A stretch of DNA of 64,000 nucleotides from Mastigias papua (Eukaryota > Cnidaria > Scyphozoa > Rhizostomeae > Mastigiidae): assembly GCA_964019165.1 (NCBI GenBank), contig OZ025273.1, forward strand, positions 16,102,714 to 16,166,713, in the 5' to 3' direction. How positions within the stretch are numbered: the first letter of the stretch is position 1; every line of letters starts with the position of its first letter. Below the pieces are notes generated by a model, which saw nothing but the letters and a program-made list of their open reading frames with translations, searched no databases and was not told the DNA's origin. The translations under genes were made by a program, and so were the position numbers. Shown here in pieces: positions 35,359-46,469 of this stretch.

Positions 35359-37111
35359 TCTCTATATACTAAGATCCCTATATGCTAATTTATGCCAGAC
35401 CAATCACAGGGCTCGAATTGTACCACGTGATTCTCAAAGATCAAAGGGGCCTGCAGGTAGCGCGTGAAATTATCTATTCCTGCCGTGTGCTGGGGCTAGA
35501 GCTGAGACTTGTGTCGAGGGTCGATGGAGGTGTTCTACTTTGTACATATGTTGAGATCCTAATTTTATCTGTTTTTTTTCGCCGAGATATTCGACTGTCT
35601 GTAAGAACTTATGCAAGCCTTTGTTTGCCTCTATTGTTCTCCATTGTCTTCGTCCGCAGAGTTGACCAGTTCCCAGTACCACGCGTACTCTCACAAACTG
35701 ATGTCGATCCTCACGGTATTGGAGAGGTGGTTACTTTTCCCTCAGGTGAGTAGCTGTTTTCGTGCCAAAAGGGTTGATTCGTGGTTTGCAGTGATTCCTT
35801 CCACAGATGTATGCGTTGTCTATGGGTGTCAGCAACCTGTGGCGTTGATTTCAGCCAGATTGCACTGTTCTCCCTCGCGCGACTATCGGCATGACAGTTG
35901 AGTATTTGCCTCGAGGAGACTTTCTGTCTTTGCTGCAGGTGAATTGTCGTTTTTGTTATACCTTGTAATTTGATGTATGTTCAAATGTGTTTTCTTCCTT
36001 GGATCTACGCATTTTTTACTTTCATCGGGTGTTTATTTCCACATTTTCACCCGGTTTGCAATACCTTCCCTCGAGGGTATTTCGCCATGACAGTTTGCCA
36101 CTTTAGGCAGTGTTTGCAAGGTGGAGATTAATGTAGTGACTTCGAGGAGAAATTTGTCTGTATTCGGCTAGATAATTCTTTGGTTTATGTGTGAAGGTAT
36201 CGGTTTATATTTGCCCCTGTATGTCCTTTCTTGATTGTATGCTTTTGCGAAGTTTGTCTGAGATGTACCTATTTGGCGGATCTTAAGAGAACGGACCCCA
36301 CCAAATGTTGATAAATTATATATCAATCGATAGGTCTCGCCCTCCCAAGTAAGAATCTGCAATAATATTTGCGGAATACTGCAGCATTTAGAAGTTATGA
36401 AGTTTTTCATAGTAGGGCCTAGCACACGTTTCCGCGAATATTTAAAACATTGCAAGTGAAATTTCTACATAATTTATATACCATATGAAAGCAATCAGTA
36501 TGTACATCAAGAATATGCAATAAAGTCTGCCACTTTTAGGGAGGGATGGGGAAATATAGATGAATAATCACTCACCCAGGTCACTGCCTCCGCCATTTCA
36601 CTACAATCATGTTTACGCTGTCTTGTGCACAAACCACAGAGGGGTAAACTAGCATTTGTCCTTCGTACTGCCAACAATACGATGTAAAGAACAAGTGTTT
36701 CACAATTTTTAAACATAAGCTCTATGAAAATCGTGGAATATGTCCTTTCTCTGCAGATATGAATTCTTTCGATGCCCTTGCAGAAGTTAACCTTTGGCAC
36801 CAACTGTTTGAAAAATCACTGCAGGCATCTTTCGGCATTTGTATTTACCCCCTAATCTAGTTGTATCACTTTACACTTGCATCTTGACTAAAAGGAAATA
36901 AGGCGTTATGTGATGCAACTAGATTAGGGGGTACATACAAATGCCGAAAGATGCCTGCAGTGATTTTTCAAACAGTTGGCGCCAAAGGTTAGCTTCTGCA
37001 AGGGCATCGAAAGAATTCATGTTTGCGGAGAAAGGACATATTCCACGATTTTCATAGAGCTTATGTTTAAAAATTGTGAAACACTTGTTCTTTACATCGT
37101 ATTGTTGGCAG
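35359..37111 (+). mobile_element. Non-autonomous Helitron-like unit E
   Basis: It starts TCTCTATATACTAAGATCCC exactly after the A of the PLE-2 codons at 35358. Its head resembles unit D (CTAATTTATGCCA.ACCAATCA). It has donor-like sites at 35746 (TCAG|GTGAGT) and 35939 (GCAG|GTGAAT) and a CCATGACAGTTT module at 36084. It ends in its own palindrome (36667-37111), which is unrelated in sequence to those of A-D, and unit F follows at once. Confidence 0.68.
36667..37111. repeat. Palindrome at the E/F junction (arms of about 203 bases)
   Basis: Arm 36667-36869 starts ACTGCCAACAATACG and its complement ends at 37111. The spacer of about 39 bases holds no feature. The arms are nearly perfect. The GCCCGC hairpin of other units is missing, so this is a different terminal palindrome or an inserted foldback. 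Confidence 0.9.
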
Positions 37112-38538
37112 TCTCTATATACTAAGATCCCTAGAATGCAAATGAGCTCACCTATTGTTTACATCAAAAGGACCGTCACCCACCTGGTAATACGAACTCC
37201 TCCTAGGATCTCGGTCGGATTGCCCCGAAACTTGGCCATTGGTTCCCGCCTGGTCTGAATGCCACTATTACGTTTTGCTTTATTTTTAATATTTTTCTTC
37301 ACTGACATATTCCACTTTCTATCTGGAAACTTTTTCGGCTTTGTGTGTCGTCTTTTGTTCTTCATTGTTTTGGTCCGCAACCATAACCTGCGCTCATTAC
37401 AAAGTGAGATCGCACTGGTAGATGTTGTTGGAATTCGTGGAAAATTTCGCTCTCTCTGTGGCAGTTGAGTGGCTGTTTTCATTCCAAAGGTTTGTTGTTG
37501 CTTGTCTGTAGCTACTTCGCTGATTATCAGTGTTTTTCTTCCCTTTTACGCTATATATTTCCATGTTTTCAGCGAGATTGTGATACATTTACTTGAGGGT
37601 GATATCACCATGAAAGATTTTCCGAGCAGTTCGATTCTCTCTGCTACATCATAGTGCTTTTGCCGTATGTTGTGACAAACCCATGTAGAAGATATTTCAT
37701 GTTGTATTTTGTGGTATATCGCTGTGTATTTCGCTTACTTTTTACACTTTGTTGCCTGACATGGAATACCATTCGGGAAGATGTCAGTTTTGGTTGTTTA
37801 TGCTTGAGGTGAAGTTCCAGTTTTATTTTGAGGAGAATAAAGTAAGCCGTAATAAAATATCGACCAGTAGATTACTGAAAGTGTTTTATCGTATTTCTTT
37901 AGTCTTTTACGTGCTTTTTTGTATGAGGTTTTTTGTAACTATGAGGGGTTTGTAGGCCCACTAATAGTTTAAACAATAAAGGGACTGTTCTTCGTCTTTC
38001 ATGTCAAGTGTGATTACTTGGAAACTACGTGATACATTCGTTTACAAGATGCCCGAATAGTTTGTACTTTACTTGCTAAGTTTCTTGGGTTTTAGCCATA
38101 TAGCATTTTGGTATCCCTCAATCATTATTCTGCTGTAGTTTGTAAGATATGCATGGGGATTCCCAAGTTCATCTCACGATTACAGATACATTAAATCCTT
38201 TGTTTCCGAACAACTACATTACGGGGCTTCTTGACTTTCAACCTTTTCCTGTACAGCCCCGTAGCCTAGCGAAGGTATCTGAGCATTTCTTGCACAATTT
38301 TTTCTTGCACTTTTCTTTGATTTGCACACTGCAAGGCCGAAGGTCATGTGCTCCATAACAGACGCCAATGATGTCACCTTCTTGTGATCAGATGCGAGCT
38401 TTTTTCATCCTTGCTCATGGAAAATGTAGACCATGCATTTTTATGGGGACACAGTGTTAGTCTTTCCAAGGCTAATCTGCAACTCCTTAACTGGGATAAG
38501 GGGAGCCCGCGTGCAGCGGGCTATCTGTACTAAGCTAG
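37112..38538 (+). mobile_element. Non-autonomous Helitron-like unit F with complete 3' end
   Basis: The head TCTCTATATACTAAGATCCCTAG and ATGCAAATGAGCTCACC match unit C. The interior includes GGGGATTCCC (38155-38164) in the conserved module and then a single copy of the tail arm. The hairpin GAGCCCGCGTGCAGCGGGC is followed by CTATCTGTACTAAGCTAG at 38521-38538, the textbook Helitron hairpin plus CTRR end. The next base is T, completing the A^T target with the A at 35358. This unit fixes the ends of the whole family in this window. Confidence 0.8.
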
Positions 38539-39292
38539 TGTTCTAATTAAAATGCCACGAAGAACTGACAAACGACATAAATTCTTGACCTTTGATATAT
38601 CAAGTATGTACACCAATATCGATAATAACTTAGGCCGGGAAGCGATACATTACTGCCTTGAGAAATATCCTGATATAAAGACAAGAAATGTTAGCAATGA
38701 CTTCATCCTAAAGAGCCTCAAAATTATTCTAGAACACAATACCTTCAACTTTGACAACCAAAAATATATTAAAATTCAGGGAACAGCTATGGGCACAAAA
38801 TGTGCTCCAATCTATGCAACTCTGGTAATAGCATTTTTGGAAACAAGACTGTATGACACATTTGAAGAAAAATTTGGAGTAACAAACAAAACAAGGCTTG
38901 AAAATGAATGGCTACGATATTTGGATGATTGCTTTATATACTGGGATGTTAACATTTGTAATGAGAATGAATTCCATAATATGTTAAATGACCTACATCC
39001 AAATATCAAATTTACAATGGAAGCAAATTCAAGTAGGATGAATTTTCTTGACATTCAGCTTCTAGTAGCCCAGGATAAAAGTATAACAGACATATACTTC
39101 AAACCAACTGACACCCGTAAGTATGTACATTTTAAATCATGTCACCCAAAACATACACTTAAAAATATCCCGTTCAACCTAGCAAGGAGGCTATGTACAA
39201 TCATTGACGAAAGAACAACACTAGAAAAAAGATTAGAAGAACTACAGGGGACGTTACTTCATCTAGAGCACCCAATCAATTTGATCAAATAA
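38539..39292 (+). pseudogene. PLE-2 plus copy: RT palm and thumb
   Basis: The codons broken by units E/F resume here in the correct phase. FLTFDISSMYTNI is RT motif A, GTAMGTKCAP motif B and YLDDCFIYW motif C with both catalytic aspartates, followed by MNFLDIQLL. The domain itself is intact. It ends at a TAA at 39290-39292 that is also present in the minus copy, and the same frame is open again afterwards into the endonuclease. Confidence 0.88.
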
Positions 39293-40006
39293 GGCATAGA
39301 ACAAGCCAAAAACATTCCGCAACAGAAACTACGCTCGAACATAGAAAAAGAAAACACAGAAGACCTCCTTACTTTTGTATCAACGAACAACCCCAGAAAT
39401 CCAAATATGTTTTCAATCATTAAGGAGTCATTACCAATTGTAAAAACCAGTACTAGAATGAATGAGGCAATGAAAAATATGAAATTGATCCCAAGCAAGC
39501 GTCAAGCACCAAACTTGAAACGAATCCTTACTAGAGCAACATTTGGAAGCACCTTAAAAGAAAAAAATAAAGTAACGCAATGTAAAGACCCCCGTTGCCA
39601 CACAGGCAAAGAAATACTTGTTGGCAATCAAGTAGAACTAGGATGCAAAAACAATAAGAGAACTTTCAACATCAAGACAAATATGGACTGTGGAGTCAGA
39701 GATTTTATTTACGTAATAAGTTGCAATGGTTGCAATGAGAAGTATATCGGGGAATCAGGTGATTCGCTAAGACATAGGACCGCCGTCCATAGAAATCAAA
39801 TGTTACTTGAACATAACCGAAAACTTTTTGTAAGTAACCACATTTATCATTGCGTGAAAGATAAAATCCCAATGGTCAAGATTTGTCCCTTTTACAAACT
39901 ACAATGGGAGGATGAGATATTTCGAAAAGAAAAAGAGGAATATTTTATACAAAAATATAAACCATTCTTAAACCGATATCAAGAGACCCATACAGCCTCG
40001 TTGTGA
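39293..40006 (+). CDS. PLE-2 plus copy: GIY-YIG endonuclease
   Basis: In phase with the RT after the shared stop. It carries the cysteine motif CKDPRCHTGKEI, then DFIYVISCNGCNEKYIGESG (the GIY-YIG core with its zinc-binding C..C insert typical of Penelope endonucleases), then RHRTAVHRNQ and a terminal KPFLNRYQETH. It has a complete-looking C-terminus at 40006. The 3' UTR follows and then TA repeats at 40228. Confidence 0.85.
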   Translation, partial: GIEQAKNIPQQKLRSNIEKENTEDLLTFVSTNNPRNPNMFSIIKESLPIVKTSTRMNEAMKNMKLIPSKRQAPNLKRILTRATFGSTLKEKNKVTQCKDPRCHTGKEILVGNQVELGCKNNKRTFNIKTNMDCGVRDFIYVISCNGCNEKYIGESGDSLRHRTAVHRNQMLLEHNRKLFVSNHIYHCVKDKIPMVKICPFYKLQWEDEIFRKEKEEYFIQKYKPFLNRYQETHTASL

Positions 40007-40225
40007 AATATCCAATCAATACGTCGCATAAGTCAATGTAGTACAATGTAAAATTACATTACAAGCATTGTATACATACGTCACATTATCTTAAAAAAAA
40101 AAACTATAAATGGATGCTAGAAATAGCAAAGTAGTTAGTGTAGCCTGACGAACCCGCTTGAATGGGTGAAACTAGTCGGAAGAAAAATTGGTTATCGCAG
40201 AATCAGAGTCATTTCTTTGTTTTCT

Positions 40226-40227
<2 letters not shown>

Positions 40228-40309
<82 letters not shown>
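40228..40309. repeat. (TA)n microsatellite
   Basis: About 41 TA units directly after the 3' end of the plus PLE-2 copy. The tyrosine/isoleucine frame read through it is an artefact. Confidence 0.95.
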
Positions 40310-40310
<1 letters not shown>

Positions 40311-40399
40311 CTATATATTTCATCTGACAGTCAAATGTCATCCTTGACACAGCAAGATCTTGAGTACTAAAGGAGACTTGTTGATATGCAGCATGTTAT

Positions 40400-41700
40400 C
40401 CATCTTACTCAAGGCCTTGACAGAGGAATGGCTTGTATGAACCCACCTCTGTACCTTTCCGCTTGTGGTACTGTACCAGGGTATCTCCCTGAGATACTGT
40501 TGTTCTCAATTTATTGTTTGCTCTACGTCCTGGTGAGAAAACAGAGTTAAATGCTCCTGGTTGTTGATGTACAGAGAAAATGCCATTTCTGCAGAGAATA
40601 TAGAAAAATTGAAATTGGTTATCATGTGAACAGAAATAACACATTTGTGTTTGCAAAATGCAAACAAATCTATATGTCTATAAGCATGACAAAGATTGCT
40701 ATGATCATGTAGAACAGACCTAAAGTCCTTATATATTGAAGAATGTTTCTCAGGCAATTTGTGCATTTCAATCCAGTAGTATGTAAGATGGTGAGAATAC
40801 TTAGGACAATCATATGCATATATCCAAGGAAGCATTTCTATAGTTCATGCCAAGTGTAGATGCCAATCTCCAATTCTCAAGAACGTCTGAAACACAACAA
40901 TGTTTATCATTTCAAGGAATGGTTACCAAAATGTGGCAATAGGCACTGCAGCAGCTTGGTCGGCAAGATGATATTTGTATTCATACAGTTTCTGTCTTAC
41001 AATACTGCTTCCTACATTTGTTTTAGATCACCTCATTTGTTTCGCAATACTTCTTCTCACTGTGTTTCTATTTTCTCTTGTTTGTTGTTCCCATGTCTCC
41101 TACATCATATGGTTTAATCCACGTATTGTTCCACTCCTTTATATACAACCTTTTTCATCCCTATGTCTCTTAACCAAGGATACCTTAAGTCTGAATTGAA
41201 ACATCTTTAGATTATGTCAAGAATGTACCTGGACTGGTCAAAGTACTTCTTATTGGAAGGTGAAGTAAGCATGACTTAAGTAACTGCAACTGAAATGCTA
41301 CCCTTCTTTGTCATCATTTTCATCTGGAAGTTTATAACAAATCTTTTTATTCATTTAGCAGATGAAAACGTTGACCTTATGTCATCAACAAGTCATTGAA
41401 GTTATCCCTGCTGATATTATTGCCTCTGATATAAGTGCTCCAACTCATCAGAAGTATTGACAATTTGCAATGGCTGAAACTTCTTCACATTTACAGCCTG
41501 GTGAACTGTCAAAAGAACATTTTCTCTAAGAGTCTCTGATGGAGTTTCTTTGCAATTTTCAGGAATTTTCAGGGGCAAGAAAATTATTTCCTTAAAGTCC
41601 GAAAACTTTCAAATTGCTAAACTGAAATGCAAAATATGCCTCATGTTCATGTGGAATTTGTCATTTTACTGAAGCACAGTTTTTGTCAGAAGTAAACATG
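40400..41700 (-). pseudogene. Unidentified decayed coding remnant
   Basis: Minus-strand frames at 40835-40405 contain MLPWIYAYDCPKYSHHLTYY followed by WIEMHKLPEKHSSIYKDF and DVEQTIN. The pattern resembles a family of uncharacterised proteins I associate with repeat-rich invertebrate genomes (tyrosine-rich YW.EM..L...HP.VY..F, then IEQ). Weak similar signal continues to about 41550. Frames shift repeatedly. The function of that family is not known to me and the match is from memory of its pattern only. Confidence 0.3.
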
Positions 41701-42223
41701 TGAACTTCTTGAAACAAGAGCAAACTGAAGATCCCTCATGACAAAAAAGAATGTGAACAAACAAAGGCAATATAGTAGTCACAGTTCAGACACAAAATAA
41801 CGAAGACATTCATAAGACAAGTGAAAGGTTGCAATGGAACAATTTGCAAGATTATATGTGTGACAGAAACGAGAAAGCACACTGCAGAAACTATATCATC
41901 ACATGTTTCAGAAAGCACTGCACAGATCACATGTATGCCTGTCAATTCACCAGTTCCCTTTGTGTTACTTCACTATAAAATCCACAAACATTTCACTCAC
42001 TTTTCTTCACCATTTGTATTGCTGAATTACATAAAAACATCAATGAAACAAATAAGTCTTCTCAATCAGTTTCATATGCAAACCAGAATAATCATTCCAT
42101 CCACTATGCCACCTTGAAAAAACAATAAATGAACAACCAGCATGCATCAAAAGAGGATGTAATGTTGGTTCCCTGTTATCATTGATCAGGGGACTGGGGG
42201 AGGAACAAGGTTGCTTGGGATGA
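41701..42223. other. Spacer left of Rep-transposon copy 2
   Basis: No HUH domain can be found where the start of the copy 2 Rep should be. A possible left terminal block (AATGTTGG near 42155 and GGGGGAGGAACAA near 42196) is too weak to call. Confidence 0.35.
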
Positions 42224-42239
42224 ATGTGTTGTTCTTATT

Positions 42240-42770
42240 CGAGTCTATATCTAGATGAATCTTACCTAAAATACATTACAATAGGAGTTGCTACAGATGT
42301 GCCCTTAGCATGTTGGAACGGACATTATATAGATCACAAAGAGCTTTTTTGCTGTGAAGGACTGTTTGCAGAAGGGAAGAGGGAAAGGAAGGACTATTCT
42401 GCTTACTGGCCCAATAAATTGTGGGAGAACATTTTCGTTAAGTCCATTAACAAAGATCTTTAACGCCCTTCATAACCTAGCTACGGGAACTGTCACATGG
42501 GTAGGAGTGGAGGATAAAGAAATAATATATCTTAATTATTTCTGCTGGGAAAGGAGCATGATTACATGAGCTGACATGTTACTTCTTGAGGTGGATGTTG
42601 TTCATTTCTCAGCTCCAGAGACGCAGTACTGCCAAGACAACAAATTAGAAAATGATACACCACTCTTCTATACAAACAAGATCTATACAAAGAATGGGAT
42701 AATTGATGACAGGGAGACCAAAATGATGCAAGTAAGATGGCATCATGCCCAGTTGCGCCATCAGTTGTAA
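42240..42770 (+). pseudogene. Rep SF3 helicase remnant, copy 2
   Basis: Three overlapping frames give GRGKGRTILLTGPINCGRTF, then EDKEIIYLNYFCW (Walker B region), then DVVHFSAPETQY and DDRETKMMQVRWH. Order and wording match copy 1 and copy 3. The Walker A lysine is replaced by R (NCGRT), which would abolish ATP hydrolysis in this enzyme class. Frame changes lie near 42380 and 42572. The N-terminal HUH domain is absent. Confidence 0.78.
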
Positions 42771-43719
42771 ATGCAGGACTGTAGAGACATCCCTGCATGC
42801 GCAAATTGCTCTGCAATGTTAATCATATAATCATCATATCTTACGGTATCCACACTATCCAGTATATAGAGCATGAGTGCTATAGTGACTATTTGATCAA
42901 TGTTGTCACTAATTGTTTTTGTATGTTGATTTACACCATAACTACCATGGAAGGGTCATGTTCATTGGCTTCTGTGCTTTGTTTCTATATGCAGTTATGA
43001 AATATTGTGCTAAGTTTCAACAGTTACCACCTATAGTAAAAAAACTTTTGAGTAGACTCTCATTTCTCTCTTTTATATTGTGGACACCATTGAAAGCTAA
43101 CAAAGTAGGTCCATGTTTCTCATGGATAGGCCTGTGACAGTGAAGCATGAGTGAAGCACTGGCTATTGAGTACGGAACTGACTAGGTTCATACCTGATAA
43201 ATGGCAGAAAATACATGTGCATTTTACAGTGGTGACCCTTGTATAAAACGTTATTGCAACAGTTTGCAATGTCATGTTGGTATGGACTTTATTTGCATGT
43301 CTCACTGCTAGGAGTTTCATCCATTACACTGGTGTCACTCCTAATGTATCCTCCATTGTTGTACATAATAGTTTATAGCTGAGTAGAACCGTTATTCCTA
43401 TACAATTCACCGATGGATTACACATTAGCATCAATGCAATACTTCCAGCAATATACAGTGGAAAGAGAGCATAGTAAGGGTAAGGTAAACACGAAGAAAA
43501 TGGTTGCCTAGGATAAGGAGTATTCCTTAAGTACCTCACAAACCTTTAGTACAATAATCATATGTTCTCGAGAACTCGCACTGTTTTCACAACTAAAATA
43601 GATGAAAGCAAACTGACTAATTAATGAGTAGACTATTGAGACCTGTCTCTATGCCTATCTGTTTGGATAATACAACTAAGTCGCCTGGGCATAGTCAATA
43701 TCGTCCACTTTATAATGTC

Positions 43720-44004
43720 TTTATCAAATGACAGGAGTGTTGTTACACCTCATTCACTACATTCTATGTATGATTCTTTAGTGATCTTTTTATTCAAGGC
43801 TTGCTGCTGTAGCTCATGTTTCACGTTATGGAACAAATTTTCTATCAGGTTCAAATCTGGTGATTTTGCAGAAATTTTCAGAAGAGTGGTAGCAATTTCT
43901 TTCAGCACTCCCCTTGCTATTACACTATTCTGGCATGGATCATTGTCCATCAGAATTATCTTAGCCATTCTACCTCCTCTTCACTGCTCACATGTATCAA
44001 TAAA
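43720..44004 (-). pseudogene. Tc1/mariner transposase of copy 2, C-terminal piece
   Basis: The frame carries KIILMDNDPCQN (second catalytic D) and AKSPDLNLIENLFHNVKHEL (third acidic residue, here E). The alignment with copy 1 continues without loss across the Harbinger-2 and TIR-element insertions to the piece at 47250-47435. Confidence 0.82.
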
Positions 44005-44221
44005 GGCTGCTCTCCATATCCAGCGTTTTGAGCGCGCGGGCGCTGCGACCAAGTACGAGCATGCGCAGTTAATAAAACTTTGATGGTCAATCTGATTGCA
44101 GCGGCCAATCTTTGAGCGCTTTGGGAGTAGGAAGAAGCTCAACTCCCATTGCGGGTGCTTGTGTGCGGTACCAAAAGAACCAATCATAGTTTGTATGAAA
44201 GTCGTGTGATCAGATTTTAAC

Positions 44222-44542
44222 ATGGCTGCCATACGAGTGCTCAGCGACTATGAGGATTCATTGATTGATCAACGTCACCGAGAGAATCAGCGGACCTCAG
44301 ATATGTTGTCGATAAACATACACTCAATTGGCATGTTACCAGATGACATTTTGGATGAAAACAGCCAACAAGATGGTTTGGTCTCGACAGTAGAGGACGA
44401 GCGGCTTGTGGAGGCCGTACAGGCATATCACTGCATTTGGGATACATCGTGCAGGTCCTACAAAGAGCTCCCAAAGAAACTGCAAGCATGGAAACAGATA
44501 TCCTTGAAGCATGGTCAAAATGGTTTGTACTTTATTTTCTAG
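44222..44542 (+). CDS. Harbinger-2 MADF-domain accessory protein, exon 1
   Basis: From ATG 44222 the frame encodes an acidic leader and then ERLVEAVQAYHCIWDTSCRS followed by YKELPKKLQAWKQIS. That is a MADF (Myb/SANT-like) DNA-binding domain with the expected L..AV.....LWD.....Y.....K..AW..I spacing. Harbinger elements need such a partner for nuclear import and end binding of the transposase. The frame closes soon after WKQIS, so a second exon is expected; I could not place it in 44543-45050. Confidence 0.75.
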   Translation: MAAIRVLSDYEDSLIDQRHRENQRTSDMLSINIHSIGMLPDDILDENSQQDGLVSTVEDERLVEAVQAYHCIWDTSCRSYKELPKKLQAWKQISLKHGQNGLYFIF

Positions 44543-45055
44543 GCAACTTGTTTATACAACTAACTGGAGCATGTTTGTTTGTAGTAAGATGCAAAACTCC
44601 TGAGCTTCACAGGCTGTGACACGAACATATATACAGGGCATATATGTATATATATACTGTGTATACTTGATAGAACCTTTTACATTATACTTATATTATG
44701 GACTGTTGTGTTTTGACTGATCCATTTGCATTGCTTTCGTTGACGAAAACTATGGATTCTTTGTTTTGCCATGGTGACAGTTACCATATACTTTTAAGTA
44801 GTGTCAATAGAACCACATTTTCTTGTAAAAAACCACAACTAGTGTAGTAAATAAAAATGCCTTTTACTTGAATGTTTTTAGAGTTCTACAAAAGTTTTAA
44901 GCCAAATGCTGGTGTGAAAGCTTTATTCTACAGGCTTTGCTAAAAGGTTTGTTTTTTTGCAAGCATATGAACCTTGTCGTATGACAAAACTCTATATAAA
45001 TAATGGTCAACTTCCTTAAGGTGCTGCAATAAGTATAGTATGTCATGGCTTAGTA

Positions 45056-46342
45056 TTAGTCAAATGGATTCTCTGTTGCAGTAACAGTATCATATTGCCA
45101 AGAAAGGGCACCCTCTGGTGACTTGAAATAGTCACGAAAATCATCCCTGACTGCTTTAGCATCAGCACTATAATTATTGGAGCCACCATTTCTCATTGAG
45201 ACAAGGCCCCCAGGTACATCTGAGTTGCTCCTCCAGTTTCCATGCAGAATGTGTCCATTGAAATCATTATCAATAAAATCAGGTAGACAGTACTCTGAAA
45301 ATTTACCAAGAGATACATCTTTCATCAGGTAATTGTGCAGTCCTATCACTGCTTTAGTTATGCCCACTGCACAATCAACATTAGCAATTAGTGGCCTCCG
45401 AAAGACCCTAAAGCATGATGTAGCAATGCCAAAAGCATTCTCAACAGTTCTTCTTGCTCTGGAAAAGCGATAATTTGCTACTTGCTCTGCTTGCCATATT
45501 GAGCCTCGTGGATAAGGTTTCATTAGATTGACTCTTAATGGAAAAGCTTCATCTCCAATAAATGTATATGGGCAGAACTTGTCAGAATTTCCTAGCTTTC
45601 TTGGCGCTGGGAGGTCAAATTGATCATTATTTATTGCAAAGCCACAATTGCAGCTACAAAAAATGCTTCCATCACTCAACCTGCCATAGTCCCCGATATC
45701 AACGATGATAAACTCATAGTTAGTGTTGACTACTGCCATTAACACGATACTGTTAAACTTTTTGTAATTTAAAAACAGTGAACCAGCCCGTGGTGGGGCC
45801 TGAATAGCCACATGCTTCTCGTCAATGGCTCCTAAACAATGTGGGACGTTTCATCTTCTTTCGAAGTTGTATGCAACTGCTTTCCATTCACTTTGGCTTT
45901 GGGGGACACGTAGAAAACCCTTTTCGAGCATTATGTCCCAAATGACCTCACAGGTTTCTTTGATAATATAGCCTACAGTAGTTGCACTCATACGATAGCT
46001 TGCACCGATTGTGGCCTGAGAATCACCGGTCACTAAGAAACGTAGAGTAACGCATAGCCTCTCCCCTGCCATTATTGGTTTTCTCTTTGCATTGTATCTG
46101 GTAACCCGAGGGGCTAGCCATCCTAACAACTCTTCGTATTTCATAGGGTTCATCCGGAACATCTTGAAAAACAATTCATGGTCGAACAATCTGAGTTCAC
46201 GAACTAAGTGGTGGTATTCACCTTTCTCTTCCCTCTCCATATATATTCGTCTCATCCAAAAGCGTCTTTGCTTTCTGTTTCCTTGACGTCTTCTTCTGAG
46301 TAAGATGAGTAGCAATAAACGTCTTTGATTCAGTGCCGCCAT
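45056..46342 (-). pseudogene. Harbinger-2 DDE transposase, nearly intact
   Basis: One frame of about 428 codons from ATG 46342, broken by a single TGA at 45851-45853 where relatives have a tryptophan (FERR-stop-NVPHCLGAID). Motifs: RMSATTVGYIIKETC (helix-turn-helix-like), CLGAIDEKHVAI (first D), IGDEAFPLRVNLMKPYPRG (second D), RARRTVENAFGIATSCFRV (E). C-terminal YCLPDFID follows. Length is normal for HARBI1-type transposases. One stop in an otherwise clean frame suggests recent activity. Confidence 0.88.
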
Positions 46343-46469
46343 TTTCTATCTCAGAAACCAGTGAGCGCCTAAATGACATGGAGATTGATCCCAAAAGTTA
46401 GGGAACACGCGCGATCATGATCGCCGCATCTGCACGCTCAAACTGCTTGATATGGATAGCAGCCTAGAA

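Larger units (their letters stand above)
27063..40227. mobile_element. PLE-2: head-to-head pair of Penelope-like elements with two later insertions
   Basis: A truncated minus copy (27063-33645) meets a longer plus copy (33646-40227) head to head near 33645. The outer ends are inverted repeats: the sequence around GGTTATC.C.GAATCAGAGTCATTTC occurs near 40190 and inverted near 27115. Both ends abut TA microsatellites. The minus copy was later hit by the Rep-transposon (27158-32141) and the plus copy by Helitron-like units E/F (35359-38538). The two copies are nearly identical where they overlap. Confidence 0.82.
44005..46464 (-). mobile_element. PIF/Harbinger transposon Harbinger-2
   Basis: Terminal inverted repeats start GGCTGCT.TCCATATC.AGC and continue GTTTGAGCG on both sides. 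The transposase is on minus and the MADF accessory gene on plus, convergent as in the other Harbingers here. A 3-base target duplication is not clear (TAA/AAA left, TAG right). It lies beside a second TIR element, both inside the copy 2 transposase. Confidence 0.83.

Noticed and set aside
40162..40347. YIYIYI-rich open frame
   Set aside because: Translation of a TA microsatellite.
42140..42210. Possible left terminal block of Rep-transposon copy 2
   Set aside because: AATGTTGG and GGGGGAGGAACAA words are present, but no inverted ends or TA joint can be shown.
42770..43720. Iteron cluster expected in Rep-transposon copy 2
   Set aside because: Searched by eye for GTGTA(A/G)ACCGT; only single weak matches such as GTAGAACCGTT near 43385.
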